The notes below the pieces were generated by a model. The model ran no database searches. It had not been told where the DNA came from and saw nothing but the letters and a program-made list of their open reading frames with translations. A stretch of 64,000 nt of DNA, from assembly GCA_019188255.1 (NCBI GenBank), contig JAETXT010000002.1, positions 4,464,001-4,528,000 of the forward strand. The letters run 5' to 3'. Made by a program: the position numbers and the translations under genes. Source of the stretch: Verticillium longisporum. Taxonomy: Eukaryota > Ascomycota > Sordariomycetes > Glomerellales > Plectosphaerellaceae. This document shows, piece after piece, positions 1 to 11,061 of the stretch. Position 1 is the first letter of the stretch, and every line of letters starts with the position of its first letter.

Positions 1-363
1 GGTAGTGGAATGTCTTTCGGAGACGGGCGGATGCGCCTCTCGTCGCCATGGTGCTAGAGTGAGATGCCAAATGATACTAACTCAGTGTCTTTCTGACCAC
101 CGAATAGACGAAGAGAAGTCAAGTTGGCCACGAGCTACGGTGTATAGCTAGGTTGTTGGACAGAAGTCGTGGCTGTTCACAGCCTTATGACGAGACAGCA
201 GACGACAGCTTGTGTCTGATTGGTTGAAGCTTGACAAGGCTTCGACTTGTGATCTGGCCCCACTTCGATACCCCGGTCAACTTTTCTGTCTCGCCTTTCG
301 AGCGCATCGCCTGATCAGAGGGACCCAAGACCGACGACACTGAATGCCACCAGCCAGTCTCTA
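1..363. other. intergenic, upstream of COA1
   Basis: No coding region is supported here. The only open frame, about 60 codons on the minus strand, has no recognisable features. The stretch probably holds the promoter and 5' leader of the COA1 gene. Confidence 0.5.
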
Positions 364-1106
364 ATGTCTTCACACGCCGCCATGATCAGCAGGCTTGCCA
401 GCAGACGCGCCTTGCAGTCGCTGCGCGCCCTGCCGACCGCTACAGCCAATGTTGCCAAGTGCACGAGAACGCCTCTTCAGCAAAGATGGATGACAGCCGC
501 GCCGAAGCCCGGTCAAGGACCCTTGATGGAGCGTCGTGCCGACCGTGAACTTCCAGGTACATTCTTCACTGTCTTATCCATGGTTTGTCTGTGACAATAG
601 CTGACGGTCATTGCCTAGACCTTGCCTCGACGACCTTCCGCTGGTCCCGCTCCTTCCCCATCTTTGTCGTCATTGTCGCCGTCTCGTCGCTCGCCATCTT
701 CAACTACCAAAAGTCCTCTTCGCCTGTCGTATCCTCGACGCTCTACGCCCTGCGCGTCTCTCCCAAGGCCCGTGAGCTACTGGGAGATGAGGTCTACTTC
801 AAGCACCAAATCCCCTGGATCAGCGGCGAGATGAACCAGCTGCACGGACGCATCGACATTGCGTTCAGCGTCAAGGGCTCTCGCAGCGAGGCTGTCATGC
901 GCTTCGCGAGCTACCGCCTCTCGCACAAGGGCATGTTCGAGACGACCGAGTGGAGCCTGGAGATGCCGGACGGGCGCAAGATTGATCTGCTCGACGGCAC
1001 GGATCCGTTCAAGGGCATCGTGGGCGGAAACGACCTGGACGACTACGAGGAGGAGGCCGCCTCGGCGGCGACCAGGGGCTTCAGGCAACAGCCGAAGCTC
1101 AAGTAG
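364..1106 (+). CDS. COA1: cytochrome c oxidase assembly factor 1 (Coa1)
   Basis: Coa1 is a mitochondrial inner-membrane factor that acts with Shy1 and Mss51 in early assembly of cytochrome c oxidase around Cox1. Two exons are read, 364-556 and 619-1106, with intron 557-618 (GT-AG), giving about 226 residues. Residues 1-50 are rich in Arg, Ser and Ala and lack acidic residues, like a presequence. One membrane span lies at about 78-95 (FPIFVVIVAVSSLAIF). After it comes the conserved Coa1 core with LRVSPKARELLGD, IPWISGEMNQLHGRIDI and GMFETTEWSL, then an acidic tail. A second in-frame ATG at 382 could be used. The gene is convergent with the uL3m gene, with about 260 bp between stop codons. The family is recognised from motif pattern and length; no search was run. 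Confidence 0.88.
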
Positions 1107-1368
1107 ATGTACAACCAAGACGTGACTTGAGTTTTTTTTTTTTTGAACAGAAAGTCGTTTAGGAGATGGACTCTTCTTGAGAGAGAGAGCCTTTTATTCT
1201 GGCGTGAGGGCCCGCAGAACGCCTCAATGATATGCATAGATGTACAACAGTGTGTATAGTACAATTTAAAAAAAAAAGAACGACCCCGGGGATCAACAAC
1301 TCGTCTCGTACATCGCTTTCTTCCCACTGTCATCACTGTCACTGCTGCTTACCAGCAGCAGTTTGTGT

Positions 1369-2382
1369 TTACAATAGATCGGGTCGTGACCTCCTCTCCT
1401 CCTTCATGACAAGATGCCTCTCCCGCGCCTCCTGCAGCTTGACTTCGGCATCGACATTCTCGTCGAGCAGCGCCGACAGCGTGGCCTCGCGGTGGGGCTG
1501 CGTGGGCGCCTTCCTCTTGACAGCGTCCTGCAGCTTGACGACGCAGCCCTTGGGGCCGGCCACGGGGCCGCTGACGACGACGATGCCGAGCTCGTTGTCA
1601 ACCGACAGCACGGTCAGGTTCTGCACCGTCGTCTGCTGGTTGCCCATGCGTCCCGGCATCTTCTTGCCGGGCAGCACCCTGGAGCCGGAACCCTGCGAGG
1701 GGCCGGCGGTACCCATGGTCCTGTGGTTCTTGGAGTTTCCGTGGGAGGCCGGCTGACCGGCGAAGCCGTGCCTCTTCATGCCACCGGCGAAGCCCTGGCC
1801 GCGGCTGTTGGAGCGGACGTCGACGTACTGGCCCTTCTGGAACCAGTCGGGCCGCAGCTGGGCGCCGACGGGCAGCAGGCCGTCCTCGCCCTTGACGCGA
1901 AACTCGGCAATGTGGCGCTTGGGGAAGACGCCGCGGGCCTCAAAGTAGCCGAGCAGCGGGCGCGTGACGTTGCGCGGCTCCTTCTGGCCGAGGCCGACCT
2001 GGACGGCCCAGTAGCCGTGGGTGGCGCGCGTGCGCGAGGCGAGCACCTGCACCTGGTCGAGCTGCAGCACGGTGGCGGGCACGCGCTTCTTGCCGACAAA
2101 GACGGACGTCATGCCCTTCTTGATGGCGAGGACGCCGGTGCGCAGGGGCGTCGTGAGCTCCCTGCGGGCGAGGGCGGCGGCCGGGCCGGCGGTCGGGACG
2201 GGAAGGCCGGCGGACGGCTGGTTGAAGCGGGTGGGCTTGGAGCGGTGGGGGAGGGTCGACCAGCCGGCCGTGATGCCGCGCTGGCTGGTTCTCGGGAGGA
2301 GGAGGCGAGAGGGGAGGGAGAGCGACGGCCGGGCGGGCAGGCGCAGGGCCTGGAGGCAGGATGGCGGGAGTCGAGGCGCCAT
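1369..2382 (-). CDS. MRPL9: mitochondrial ribosomal protein uL3m (yeast Mrpl9)
   Basis: This is a large-subunit protein of the mitochondrial ribosome (bacterial L3 family), an early-assembling protein near the peptidyl-transferase centre. A single exon encodes 337 residues. The open frame extends upstream, but the ATG at 2382 (MAPRLPPSC) is preferred because it begins a basic presequence rich in Arg, Ser and Pro. The L3 domain starts near residue 80 (TGVLAIKKGMTSVF). The L3 signature follows: GQGFAGGMKRHGF, PASHGNSKNHRTMG and PGKKMPGRMGNQQTTVQNL. The C-terminal tail is charged, ending EERRSRPDLL. No intron or frameshift is seen. It lies tail to tail with COA1. Confidence 0.93.
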   Translation of the reverse strand: MAPRLPPSCLQALRLPARPSLSLPSRLLLPRTSQRGITAGWSTLPHRSKPTRFNQPSAGLPVPTAGPAAALARRELTTPLRTGVLAIKKGMTSVFVGKKRVPATVLQLDQVQVLASRTRATHGYWAVQVGLGQKEPRNVTRPLLGYFEARGVFPKRHIAEFRVKGEDGLLPVGAQLRPDWFQKGQYVDVRSNSRGQGFAGGMKRHGFAGQPASHGNSKNHRTMGTAGPSQGSGSRVLPGKKMPGRMGNQQTTVQNLTVLSVDNELGIVVVSGPVAGPKGCVVKLQDAVKRKAPTQPHREATLSALLDENVDAEVKLQEARERHLVMKEERRSRPDLL

Positions 2383-3552
2383 CGTGCCGTGTTCTGAGAT
2401 GTGAAGTCGTAGGTCGTCGACGGAAGAAGAAGAATGGTAGGGGGCCTGTGTCGAGGGCCTCAATTGGGGCGATGGAGCTGTCGTTGGGTGGTCGTTGGCG
2501 ATGGAGTTTCGACGACGACGACGCGACGTCTGACCCAAGGCCAATGGAAATTTTAGCGACCTTGACTGAGGTTGAGCTCCTCCAGCGTGCACGGCGCTTT
2601 CTCGACATGGTCCGTGCGTTTCTGCGTCGTGTTAAGCGCGTTGGCGCCGGTGGAGTCAACTCGCAACCTCCAACAGCTGGGAGTAGCAGCCATATCGACA
2701 TTGTCCTTGAGCACTTCACATGGCCCAGGAGAAAATTCTCCATTGTCTATACTTACTTGGGTATCTTTCGCATGTCTCTGCCTCAACATGAGGAGGCTGT
2801 CTAAGGCAAGTCGATATGGGCTTCCCCGACTTGCGGCGTCAACAGCCAGAGGCAAGACGCCAAAAGCAGCCAGAGTTTCCGATGATCACTTCGAAGTTGA
2901 AGGCATGCCACGATCTGCTATGATCAGAGGTGATTGTGGTTACAAGCTTTTGCGGCAGGCTTGCCAAAGCGACGCTTGACGATGCCTCGGGCTGCCCCAG
3001 CCACTGGAAGCACTTCTGAGCCAAAGTACGATTTTTAACTGAGCCTTCCTCTGGCACAATGTCTGTTCCATGCAACTGTTATGCACAAAGTATGGAGAAG
3101 GCTCAACGCCCTGAAATAATCACGCCGAAGCTGCTACAAGCTACACATGGTTTCCTGCCTATGCGAGGCGGCCGCGTCATCGTTGCCCTTCAAGAGATTT
3201 CTGACACGAAGGCAGCATGTGTTTCGTTCTGTCTGTTTAGCTCATCTTGTGCATTTCCGCACTGCAAAGACGATCACCGCTTCCCAGCCTGTCATCACGA
3301 AGACCGGAGACATTGCACGGTGCAAGGGCTGATGCTGCGATTAGACATGGCCAGAGCAATGGCGAACCACAGTTCAGACATCAGACGCCATGGGCTGATG
3401 CGAAGCACAATCGCCGACACCAAACAGATTGGGGTTGCTTTATTAGACTTGATTGCACTGTCTAGGCTCCTACCGCATCTATCACCCGGCCAGGCTTCCA
3501 AGCATTGCCAGGAACAATGAACCGAAGCCCTCGCCGCAAGCTAGTAGCGCGA
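2383..3552. other. intergenic
   Basis: This stretch of about 1.2 kb separates the uL3m promoter from the 3' end of the secreted-protein gene. Several open frames up to about 150 codons exist, but they overlap each other on both strands and show no domain, signal peptide or consistent coding bias. I see no gene or repeat here. Confidence 0.5.
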
Positions 3553-4337
3553 TCAACTGTTGCACGCAGTAAAGTGGTCGAGGGCCCTCTGCGCGATGGT
3601 CTGGTCGGCCAGGCTCCCCTTGACATTCCTCTCGCCCTTGACGGCCGCGGCGACGGTCTTGAAGAGGTCGCTGTCCTTGTTGGCGAGTCAGGGTTGGCGG
3701 CGACGGTCTGGCGCCAGTCGATGCGCTCGCTGCTGGCCTTCGCGTAAGCGCTGTTGCGCTGGATGATCTTCCACTGCACCTCCCTGATCTTCCTGAGGCG
3801 GTCGAGCATGTTGCCCTCGCCCCGGGCCAGCGAGTAGTGCTTGATGCTGCCGAGCGTCTCCATGACGTTGGCCCGCTTGCGCCCGATCGAGAAGTTATTC
3901 GACGCTGCCTTCTCGTAGTTCTTGTTGGAGATCTTGGCGAGGTCGTTGAAGAGGCCGACGGCCGTCTTGCGGCCCTTGACTAGGCGCTCGATCTGGTCGG
4001 GCTCGCCCACCTTGCCCATGCGCCTGAGGGCGTCGACAATGGCGGCGATGTCGCCTGGGAAGAAGGCGAAGCCGGACGAGATCTCGTAGTACTTGGGCTC
4101 GCTCGTCGGCTTGCCTGTCTCGTAGTAGTTGACAAACTCGTTGAAGTTGCAGCGGCCGTCTTTGCCGGTGCCCTTACACCGTTGGGCGATGGTGTTCTTG
4201 CCCTGGCCGTTGACCTCGACGTCGAGATCATAGGTGACGTAGTAGTGGACGACCCGGGCTGCTTCCAGGGCCGAGATCTCGGCCACGCACGTTTGGAAGG
4301 CGGCCAGCAGGCCTAGGACAGTAGGGAAGAGTCTCAT
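3553..4337 (-). CDS. secreted basic protein next to the chitinase, probable one-base sequence error
   Basis: A predicted secreted protein of about 261 residues that I cannot assign to a named family. The start at 4337 (MRLFPTVLGLLAAFQTCVA) begins a clear signal peptide of about 19 residues. The mature part is basic and probably helical, with YYVTYDLDVEVNGQGKN, a pair of cysteines near RCKGTGKDGRC, NEFVNYYETGKP, GFAFFPGDIAAIVDALRRMG and a Lys/Arg-rich stretch (LDRLRKIREVQWKIIQR). Near 3684-3690 the frame breaks. The starting frame runs to 3462 as an Arg/Ser/Pro-rich sequence, whereas the next frame gives a natural-looking end (GERNVKGSLADQTIAQRAL, a Cys close to the stop) finishing at 3553. 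One missing base explains this. The gene is on the same strand as, and 1.2 kb downstream of, the large chitinase, suggesting a functional link. Confidence 0.6.
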
Positions 4338-5505
4338 GACGATGGAGAGAGGTGCTGAGTGAGACGTGATACAAGCAAAATGCTCGACAGAGGTTCGAGG
4401 AGGTGTTCTGAGACGGAAATCAAGAGAGAGCAAACAAGCGAGGATATGATGTGCTCGGCTGTGGTCACAGAAGAGGGAGAATAGGAGCCCCGAACCACTT
4501 GACGCGGGACCGAATGGGAAGAACGACGGTGCCTTGTCCAGACATGCCCAAATAAAATGGTTCAGCAGCGATAACTAGCCCTGCTCAGCTCGATCCTTAC
4601 TGACATCTAGTCCATGTAGATGTTAACCTCCGCAGGGATGTGTTCGGGGTGATCAGGGAGGGGGTGCAAATGTGAGGTGCCCCTGTCACCGGCAGAAAGA
4701 TCCATGCATCTTCATGAGGTGCCAAGCGGGGCTGGGCTCCAAGGATGGGGTTTGGAGGATTGAGATGCCAAGGAGGCCATAAGACCAGGGTGGTATCGTT
4801 GCAGCAGAGAGCTGAAGCCGGATCTCAATCGACCACGGACCACGGGCCGTATGTTCTGTTCTCGAACGATGACCATGTCAGCTGGCGAGCGAAAAATTTC
4901 AATGCCCCTCGTTCGGCCCTTGGCAGTTCATCCTTCCCGTGGTTGCATGGTCTCGCTTCTCTGAGTGAGGGAGAGCTTACTCCGGCTGTTGTGCTCCTTC
5001 CTTATCTTTCCTCGGCGGTGTTGCCACCCTATCGGGTGGGACATCGTGGTATTTGATCACCTCGGTACAACACATCACATGGAGTACGGCGATTTTGAGG
5101 TCAAACTTTTCACTGTTCACTTGGCATCATGTAGGGAGCAAGCCACTCACCACTCTTCAGGAGGCTTGCGGGATGACATTCAATGATCGTTCTGGGTCAA
5201 GAGATTATACCCTTCGATCCCAGGCTAGGATTTCTATCGTTGAGTGTGGGTTTTGGTCACATGTGATATGAGGGGAAACACCGGTTACATGTAATACTAA
5301 ATGAAGGAAAGAAGTGATATTCGAGCCTTGTCGTCTGACGTGAACTACTTAGAAACGAAGATAGACAAGATGCCGTACTCAGACATATACTATCGTCTGA
5401 GGATAGACTTCGTCTCCAGTATCCTAATTCGTGGGCCATATTCTAGACCTATATCATCATCCAGGCAAGGCGTTCTCAGACCCGCTGGCTCAACCTAGAC
5501 GCTAC
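4338..5505. other. intergenic
   Basis: This region of about 1.17 kb lies between the chitinase stop and the start of the secreted-protein gene. It should hold the promoter of the latter. No coding region, RNA gene or repeat is supported. Confidence 0.5.
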
Positions 5506-8500
5506 CTAAGCATACCGGCAAAGGTCAAGCTTGGGGGGCCTCTTCTGAGCGCTGGACGCGATGCCGGCCATCCTGCTGGCCTGGGGGCTGATGCGCGCAA
5601 TCTGCTCAGCGCTCATGTCACGCCTCAACTTGGCCGCCTTGCCGACGTTGGTGGCGCTACGGAGGTTGGTGCCGCTCATGATGAGACTAAAGATGAGGAG
5701 CGGAATGGTCGTGGGATCGCTCACGGCTGTGTAGAGACCGAGACCAGTGTTGCCGGCCTCGGAGAGGGCCACAAGCGTGCGGCCGAGGAGACGCAGGCCC
5801 GTTGAGGCGGCACCGGCCGCGACGCCGCCGAAGCCGCCGAGGACGAGGAGCACGGCCGAGAGAAGATTCGTGATGAGGGAGATCTTGTTGGCCTCCTCAA
5901 TGTCTTTGCCCATCTCGACGACGTGTTCCATGTGCTCGAGACCCGAGTACATCATGAAGATGGGCAGGACAAGGGCGTCGATGAGGTCGAAGGAGTCCTC
6001 GTCGTACTCATCGGCGGTCACGGACAACTCATACTCGGCGAGGATACTCTCAATGTTGACGTTTTTGAGGGTCGAGCTGATCTCCGTCTTGGGGTTAAAA
6101 ATGTCCTCAACAGTGAAGCCGGTGCCAATGGTCGGGGCATTGTGCCACCAGTGCTCGCCCTGGCAATCGCCCTTCATGGCTTCGTACGACGTGTCGCCGC
6201 CGGGCCGGCTGCCGAAGCACATCTCAATGGCGAGTCTTGATTTGAGGTGGGGGCGGTGCTCTGGGTAATAGATGTCTTCCTCACCAACGCCAACGACGGT
6301 CGAGATCTCGTTGACAAAGTCCTTCTTAGTCTCGTCGCTCTTGTAGTCCCAGAAGATCGATTCCATATGGTACCTCGAGGGATCCATACCGCGCTGCGAG
6401 TAGTCGGGAGGGCAGGGCATCTTCTTCTTGCGCCACTCCCAGCCCGGGTGTCCGGACCATTTGATATCGCAGTCATTGATGCAGTTGTGGCAGTTGTGGC
6501 GGTTGAGGGCCTCGCATCCGGGACAGCAAGGGAACTTGGAAAAGATCTCGCAGTTGAAGTAGTCGTTGCCCTCGTCCATCATGAGCTGCCAGAGAGCCTC
6601 ATGACGGTTCGTGAAGACGTGATCGGCGTACAAGCCGAAGTACTTGTCGTAGTCGTCGCCGAGGATCTCCTCGAAGCGCTTCTTGACCTCCTTGAGCATG
6701 CTATGCAGCACGGGGATCAGGTACTTGCCCACGCAGTGAGGTGGTATCTCGTTCCTAAAGTCGAGGTTGTAGATATTGTCCATTGTCGTTGGTGAGTACG
6801 GACACGGCTCGAGCGACTTGTCATCGTTGGGATCCGGCTCGTAGTCGCTGTCCTCACCATCATCCTCGCCACGCTCGCCCTCACCCTGGAGATCGACAGC
6901 CCAGTCAGAAGTGCCGCCCATGTTGAGAGACTCGTAGTAGCTGATGCGTCGGCTCTTGGTCGCCTCCGTCATGTAGGCCACCCACTCGACGCGGTCGTAG
7001 ACGAGATAATCCGAGTCCGTTTCGGCGTCGTACCACGACTTGATGGCGCCGCCCTTTTTAATAATTTCATCAATCTCGAAATTGGAAATGTAGCCGCCCT
7101 CACCGGTGCAACGACCCTTCTTGGCAGGCGACTGGTTGCGAGCACCCAGGAACGTACACTGCGGCCCACGGCAAGCCGAGTCGGACATCTTGAAGGAGCG
7201 ACCGTAGCTTGTGACACCGACGACAATCTTGTGTGTCGGCACGCCGGCCTTGGTGATCATGACGAGGCTGTCCTGGGTCGTTGTCGAGTTGACATGCGAG
7301 CGTAGGCATGTGCCAGAGTCACAGCCCGGCATCGCCCACTTGTTACCGACGTCCCACTGTCCGTGAAAGTCGTACGTCATGTAAACAATGTAGTCGAGCA
7401 CCTCGGCCATCTTCTCAATGGGGAAGCTGCGGAGATACCAGTATGTAGACGCTGCGGCAATGGAAAGTGTCATGTCTGAGGGCAGCTTAGAGCGAACGAG
7501 CTTGAGGAACTGGTAGAAGTTCTCGCCGTCCTCCCCCTGGCCGGGAGGCGGGCCTTCAATAACGGTGGAACCGGGGTACTCCCAGTCAAAGTCGAGGCCC
7601 GAGAGGCCGTTGTCTTTGGCAAACTTGACAACACGGTCAGAGAAGGCCCCCGATTTCCAGGGCTGACAGCCTGACGGAACAGACCGGCACCAGGCCCTTC
7701 ATTGGAGAAGGCCCAGCCGCCAAAGGCGAGGATCTTCTTGGGATAGTCCTTGGCCGCCACAAAGAGATCCCATTGCTTCTTCTGGTCATCGGGGATGACG
7801 ACTTGCATGCTGGATGAGATCTCGGCAAAGGCAAAGTGGACGTGAGTGTACGATCGGTCCACGTCGAGGACGTTCATGTTGAGGCACGGACGCTTGAAGT
7901 TCCAGGCCTCATAGTAGGCAATCTTGCGGAATTGGGCCGGCTTCTTCGAGTTGTTGACAATCTTGGTGCCGCAGCTTGACTGGCAGCCGTTCTCGCCGGG
8001 CTTGGACGTGCCAGGGTTGCCCGTGGCCGTCTTGGAGATGGTGCAGAAATCGGACGTCGTTCCACAGTTACCCCATACGTTGCAGCAGACCTTGAGCGGG
8101 CAAGGGTTGATGTCGGCAAGGGATGTGCCGTCCGTCGGCAGCTTGGACCCGGGCTTGGTAGGGCCGCACTGCGCGTCCGGGTACGACGCTGGGATGGCCG
8201 GCTTGCCAGAGCTGACGCATATGCGCTGCTTGAGACCGAGGCCACCAGCACAACCATCCCAGCCCCAGGTCTTCTCATTCATCTTCTCGAGGTCCTGCTC
8301 TTTGAGGCCGTGTTTGGCTGCTACAGCCGCGCAGCCCTCGTTGGCTTCGACGGCGTATGTAGCACACGAACCGTCAGCCTGAGGCTTGGGCTTGACGTCA
8401 GGCAAGGTACCGGAAGAGCAGCACACGGGCTGACCGGGCTTGAGTGTCGAGCAGAGGTTAGATGTTCCCCTGTTGAAGCTCTCAAAGGCTGCTCCACCAA

Positions 8501-9548
8501 TGCCGCAGCGCGATGCCAGCTTGCCGCAGTCGTCATTGTCCACGACACGGATACTGCGGCAGTCGGCCCTCTTGCGAAGGCGCCCGGCCGAGGTCGAGGG
8601 TTCGATGGGAGGCGACAGGTCAAAGGACCACAAGTCGATATCCTTGAGGGGCGTGCTGTTGACCTCAGGCTTTTCGGACACGCATTGACCGTCGCTCCAC
8701 GTCTTCATGACCATCTGGACGGCGGCAAAATCACCGCTGCCGTCGGCCACGACGCCAAAGGTATCGGCGGATGATCGCTGGCCACCGCAGATTTCAAGGG
8801 CTTTGCGGGCCGTGGGCGAGGAGGCTCCCTTCATCTCGCTGGCCAGCTTCTTCAACATGGATGCGGATGTTTTTTCCTTGTCGATGAGGCCTCCCGCGTA
8901 AAGGCCAACGAGGGTACCGCGGAGATAGGCAAAAGTGATGAGCTCGTCGCAGCTCTTGTCTTTACTAACATGGGCCGACAGCTGTTCAATGGCGCGCCCA
9001 ACGTCGGGCTTGGTGTTCTCATTCGACTCAGCAGCCGGCGTAGTAAGACCAGCATCTGAGATGTCGCGGCCAGCATCCCACGAAGAGAGCAGAGCCGTGG
9101 CCTTGGTGTTGTTAGGAGTGTCCAAGCCGCAAGTGGCGCCGTCCCCGACGACCGTTTCGTTGATGCTGCGACGGGAGGGTCCGTCGGGGCCAAAGTTGGT
9201 CTCGCCCTTGGCATCCGGGGCCACATACTCTGTCTCGGCGAGGAAGTTGTCCTCGGTAGAGGCATCACCGAGAGTGCAGGCACGGATGCTGATGACGGAC
9301 TTGGGATCGTCAAGCGGTGTGTAGAGGTTGAAGGAGAGGAGAACCGGCTCGGGACAGACAGCGAGGCCTTCCAAATCGTGAAAGTGGCTCCATTCTTCGA
9401 GGTCGCTGCCAGCCTTGTCGCAAGATCGAGGGCATGTCTTGACATGCACAATGCGATTTTCTGAGACTGGGGTTAGGGACTGGGTTGGTGATGCCATGAC
9501 CGCCGTTGCCGGCAGCAGCGGCAGCAGCGGTAGTATCTTCGACCACAT
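5506..9548 (-). CDS. large LysM-CBM18-GH18 chitinase (subgroup C, zymocin-like), probable one-base sequence error
   Basis: A secreted multidomain chitinase of about 1347 residues. From the N-terminus there is a signal peptide (MWSKILPLLPLLPATAVMA), a region of about 300 residues with a Kex2-type site (RLRKR, about 323-327), LysM 1 (about 329-377), LysM 2 (about 394-445), a hevein-like CBM18 (about 461-505, CCNVWGNCGTTSDFC) and GH18 from about 540 (KIAYYEAWNF, KILAFGGWAF, catalytic DFDWE with Glu at 7579-7581, YIVYMTYDFHGQWD). A long C-terminal region follows with a Cys-rich patch and a hydrophobic stretch (NLLSAVLLVLGGFGGVAAG). This order matches subgroup C fungal chitinases and the alpha/beta precursor of Kluyveromyces zymocin. 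The frame breaks at the C-run 7647-7651; one missing base restores GH18. Without it, the product would stop just before the catalytic motif. Divergent from the LysM gene. Confidence 0.88.
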
Positions 9549-11061
9549 GATGTCGAGCTACCTACTAGCAGGTAGTCAAAAGTAAGTGAAAGAACGACTG
9601 TACTGGCAACCTGAAGAGAACCCGATGAAGAGAAACGGAAGAAGAAGATCAAAGGACAGTGACAGACCAAGCACCGTTAAGAGTTTGGTCTTGTTCGGCA
9701 TGCGCGGGCAAACCAAGTGGCTGCGGCGGTTCTCGACTCAATCTTCTCTCTCGTATGAATGGTTTCCGTACATGTCCGCGAAGGAGTTGCCAAGCCAGCT
9801 GACCATGGGCTTGGCTGCTGGCTTTGAAGAATCATGTGAGATTAGACCTAGACCGACCCTTGCCAGGATGGCAGCAGGCCGCTCGCTCGCATTGTTCCGT
9901 CACATTGCATCGGAGTGGGAACAACGTGATCCTCAATCCTCGAGTGTAACCATCGTGGCCACAAACATGATCTAGGCCGAGGGTTCTCCCTGAATTACGC
10001 ATCAACCTATGAGCGAGTTAGTGTGTATGCGCTTTGAGATGACCGGAAGGTCAGTCTGGGGCTCTTGGCGATGGATGAACCCCCTGTCGACTCTCAACTG
10101 CATCCCCTCCCCACGATGCTGGTGAAGAGGGTCTTCGGATGCTCCCGTTCGCTCCACCCTGGCCAGCATTACCTATTCGGGCAGCTCTTTACCAGCCCTA
10201 GTGCTCATCGTTACATGGTACCTTGCTGAAGCCCACGCACTTACTATCCATCATCTGCAGGCCAAGAGCCGCCGCTGATGTTCAGGACGACATAACGAGC
10301 AGCCAAGCTTCCTTCGATGTTGCCAAGTGCCGAGAGACGCGCGAGTTGCTTGAATCATTCGTCTATTTTCTTCGGCCGAAGGACGTGGCGAGAGCGGCCG
10401 GTCGAACTTTGCCAAATTTGCCCCCTGTTTGGACTGCAAATGCTTGTTACAGGCCATGAACCGCGGCCGGCTTCATCTCCGTTCTAGACGAGGGTTAGGA
10501 TGTGGGTTTGATGGCATTCTCGCATCTCCGCCAGCATGCGTGGCACATTTCGATACCCACAGCAGCTGGGAGGGAAAAGGCACCGGTCTGTCCGGCGCAG
10601 GGCCTGTTCGGGACCCCTCAGTGTACCCCTCGCCAAGCGATTCGAGGTGGTGTTGGAACACAAGGTTTAGATCCTGCGCATCGTCTAATGACCGAGCTTG
10701 TCAACATTATGGCAGGTGACCAAGTGAAACCATGGGTCTTTTGCTCCTTTAAGCCATCGTAGGTACTGAGTGGGCGTCGGTTAAACTATCACAGAACGAG
10801 AGGCTTTTGCCTCTGTCGGTCTGGGACGCCTTGGCGATTATTCATTGAGTTGGCCCGTCAGGGGAGGCAGCTTAGAAAGTCGCCTGCGGTCAAGATTGTC
10901 ATTGTCAGCACAAGCATAAATGGCATGACTCTTTGGTCGTGGAAAGAGTCTGGCAGTGGAAAGAATATAAACCCTGACCCAGGCCTCATACTGGCCGTTG
11001 CTTCATCGTGCTCACCAGCTTGACGCAGACTCGTTGTCCATCGACCTCTCTTCCCTTGAGA
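9549..11061. other. shared 1.5 kb region between chitinase and LysM genes
   Basis: The chitinase (minus) and LysM protein (plus) start at opposite ends of this stretch, so it probably carries both promoters. Apart from the TATA element near the LysM gene I see no gene. The open frames inside are under 130 codons and unremarkable. Confidence 0.5.
10966..10971 (+). promoter_or_regulatory. TATA box of the LysM gene
   Basis: TATAAA lies 91 bp before the ATG at 11062, a usual distance for an inducible fungal gene with a short leader. The start site is not visible from sequence alone. Confidence 0.5.

Noticed and set aside
1414..2397. 327-codon open frame opposite the uL3m gene
   Set aside because: It is the antisense shadow of a clear ribosomal protein gene; its composition (Ala, Gly, Val, Asp-rich) is typical of reverse-strand reading.
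3694..3726. A very short intron as the cause of the frame change in the secreted-protein gene
   Set aside because: The only GT-AG-like pair there would span about 30 nt, too short for splicing.
5506..9548. Two separate genes, one LysM/CBM18 protein and one GH18 protein
   Set aside because: The second open frame starts inside the GH18 domain, after the catalytic motif, and the shifted frame between them supplies the missing part, so one gene with a lost base is the simpler reading.
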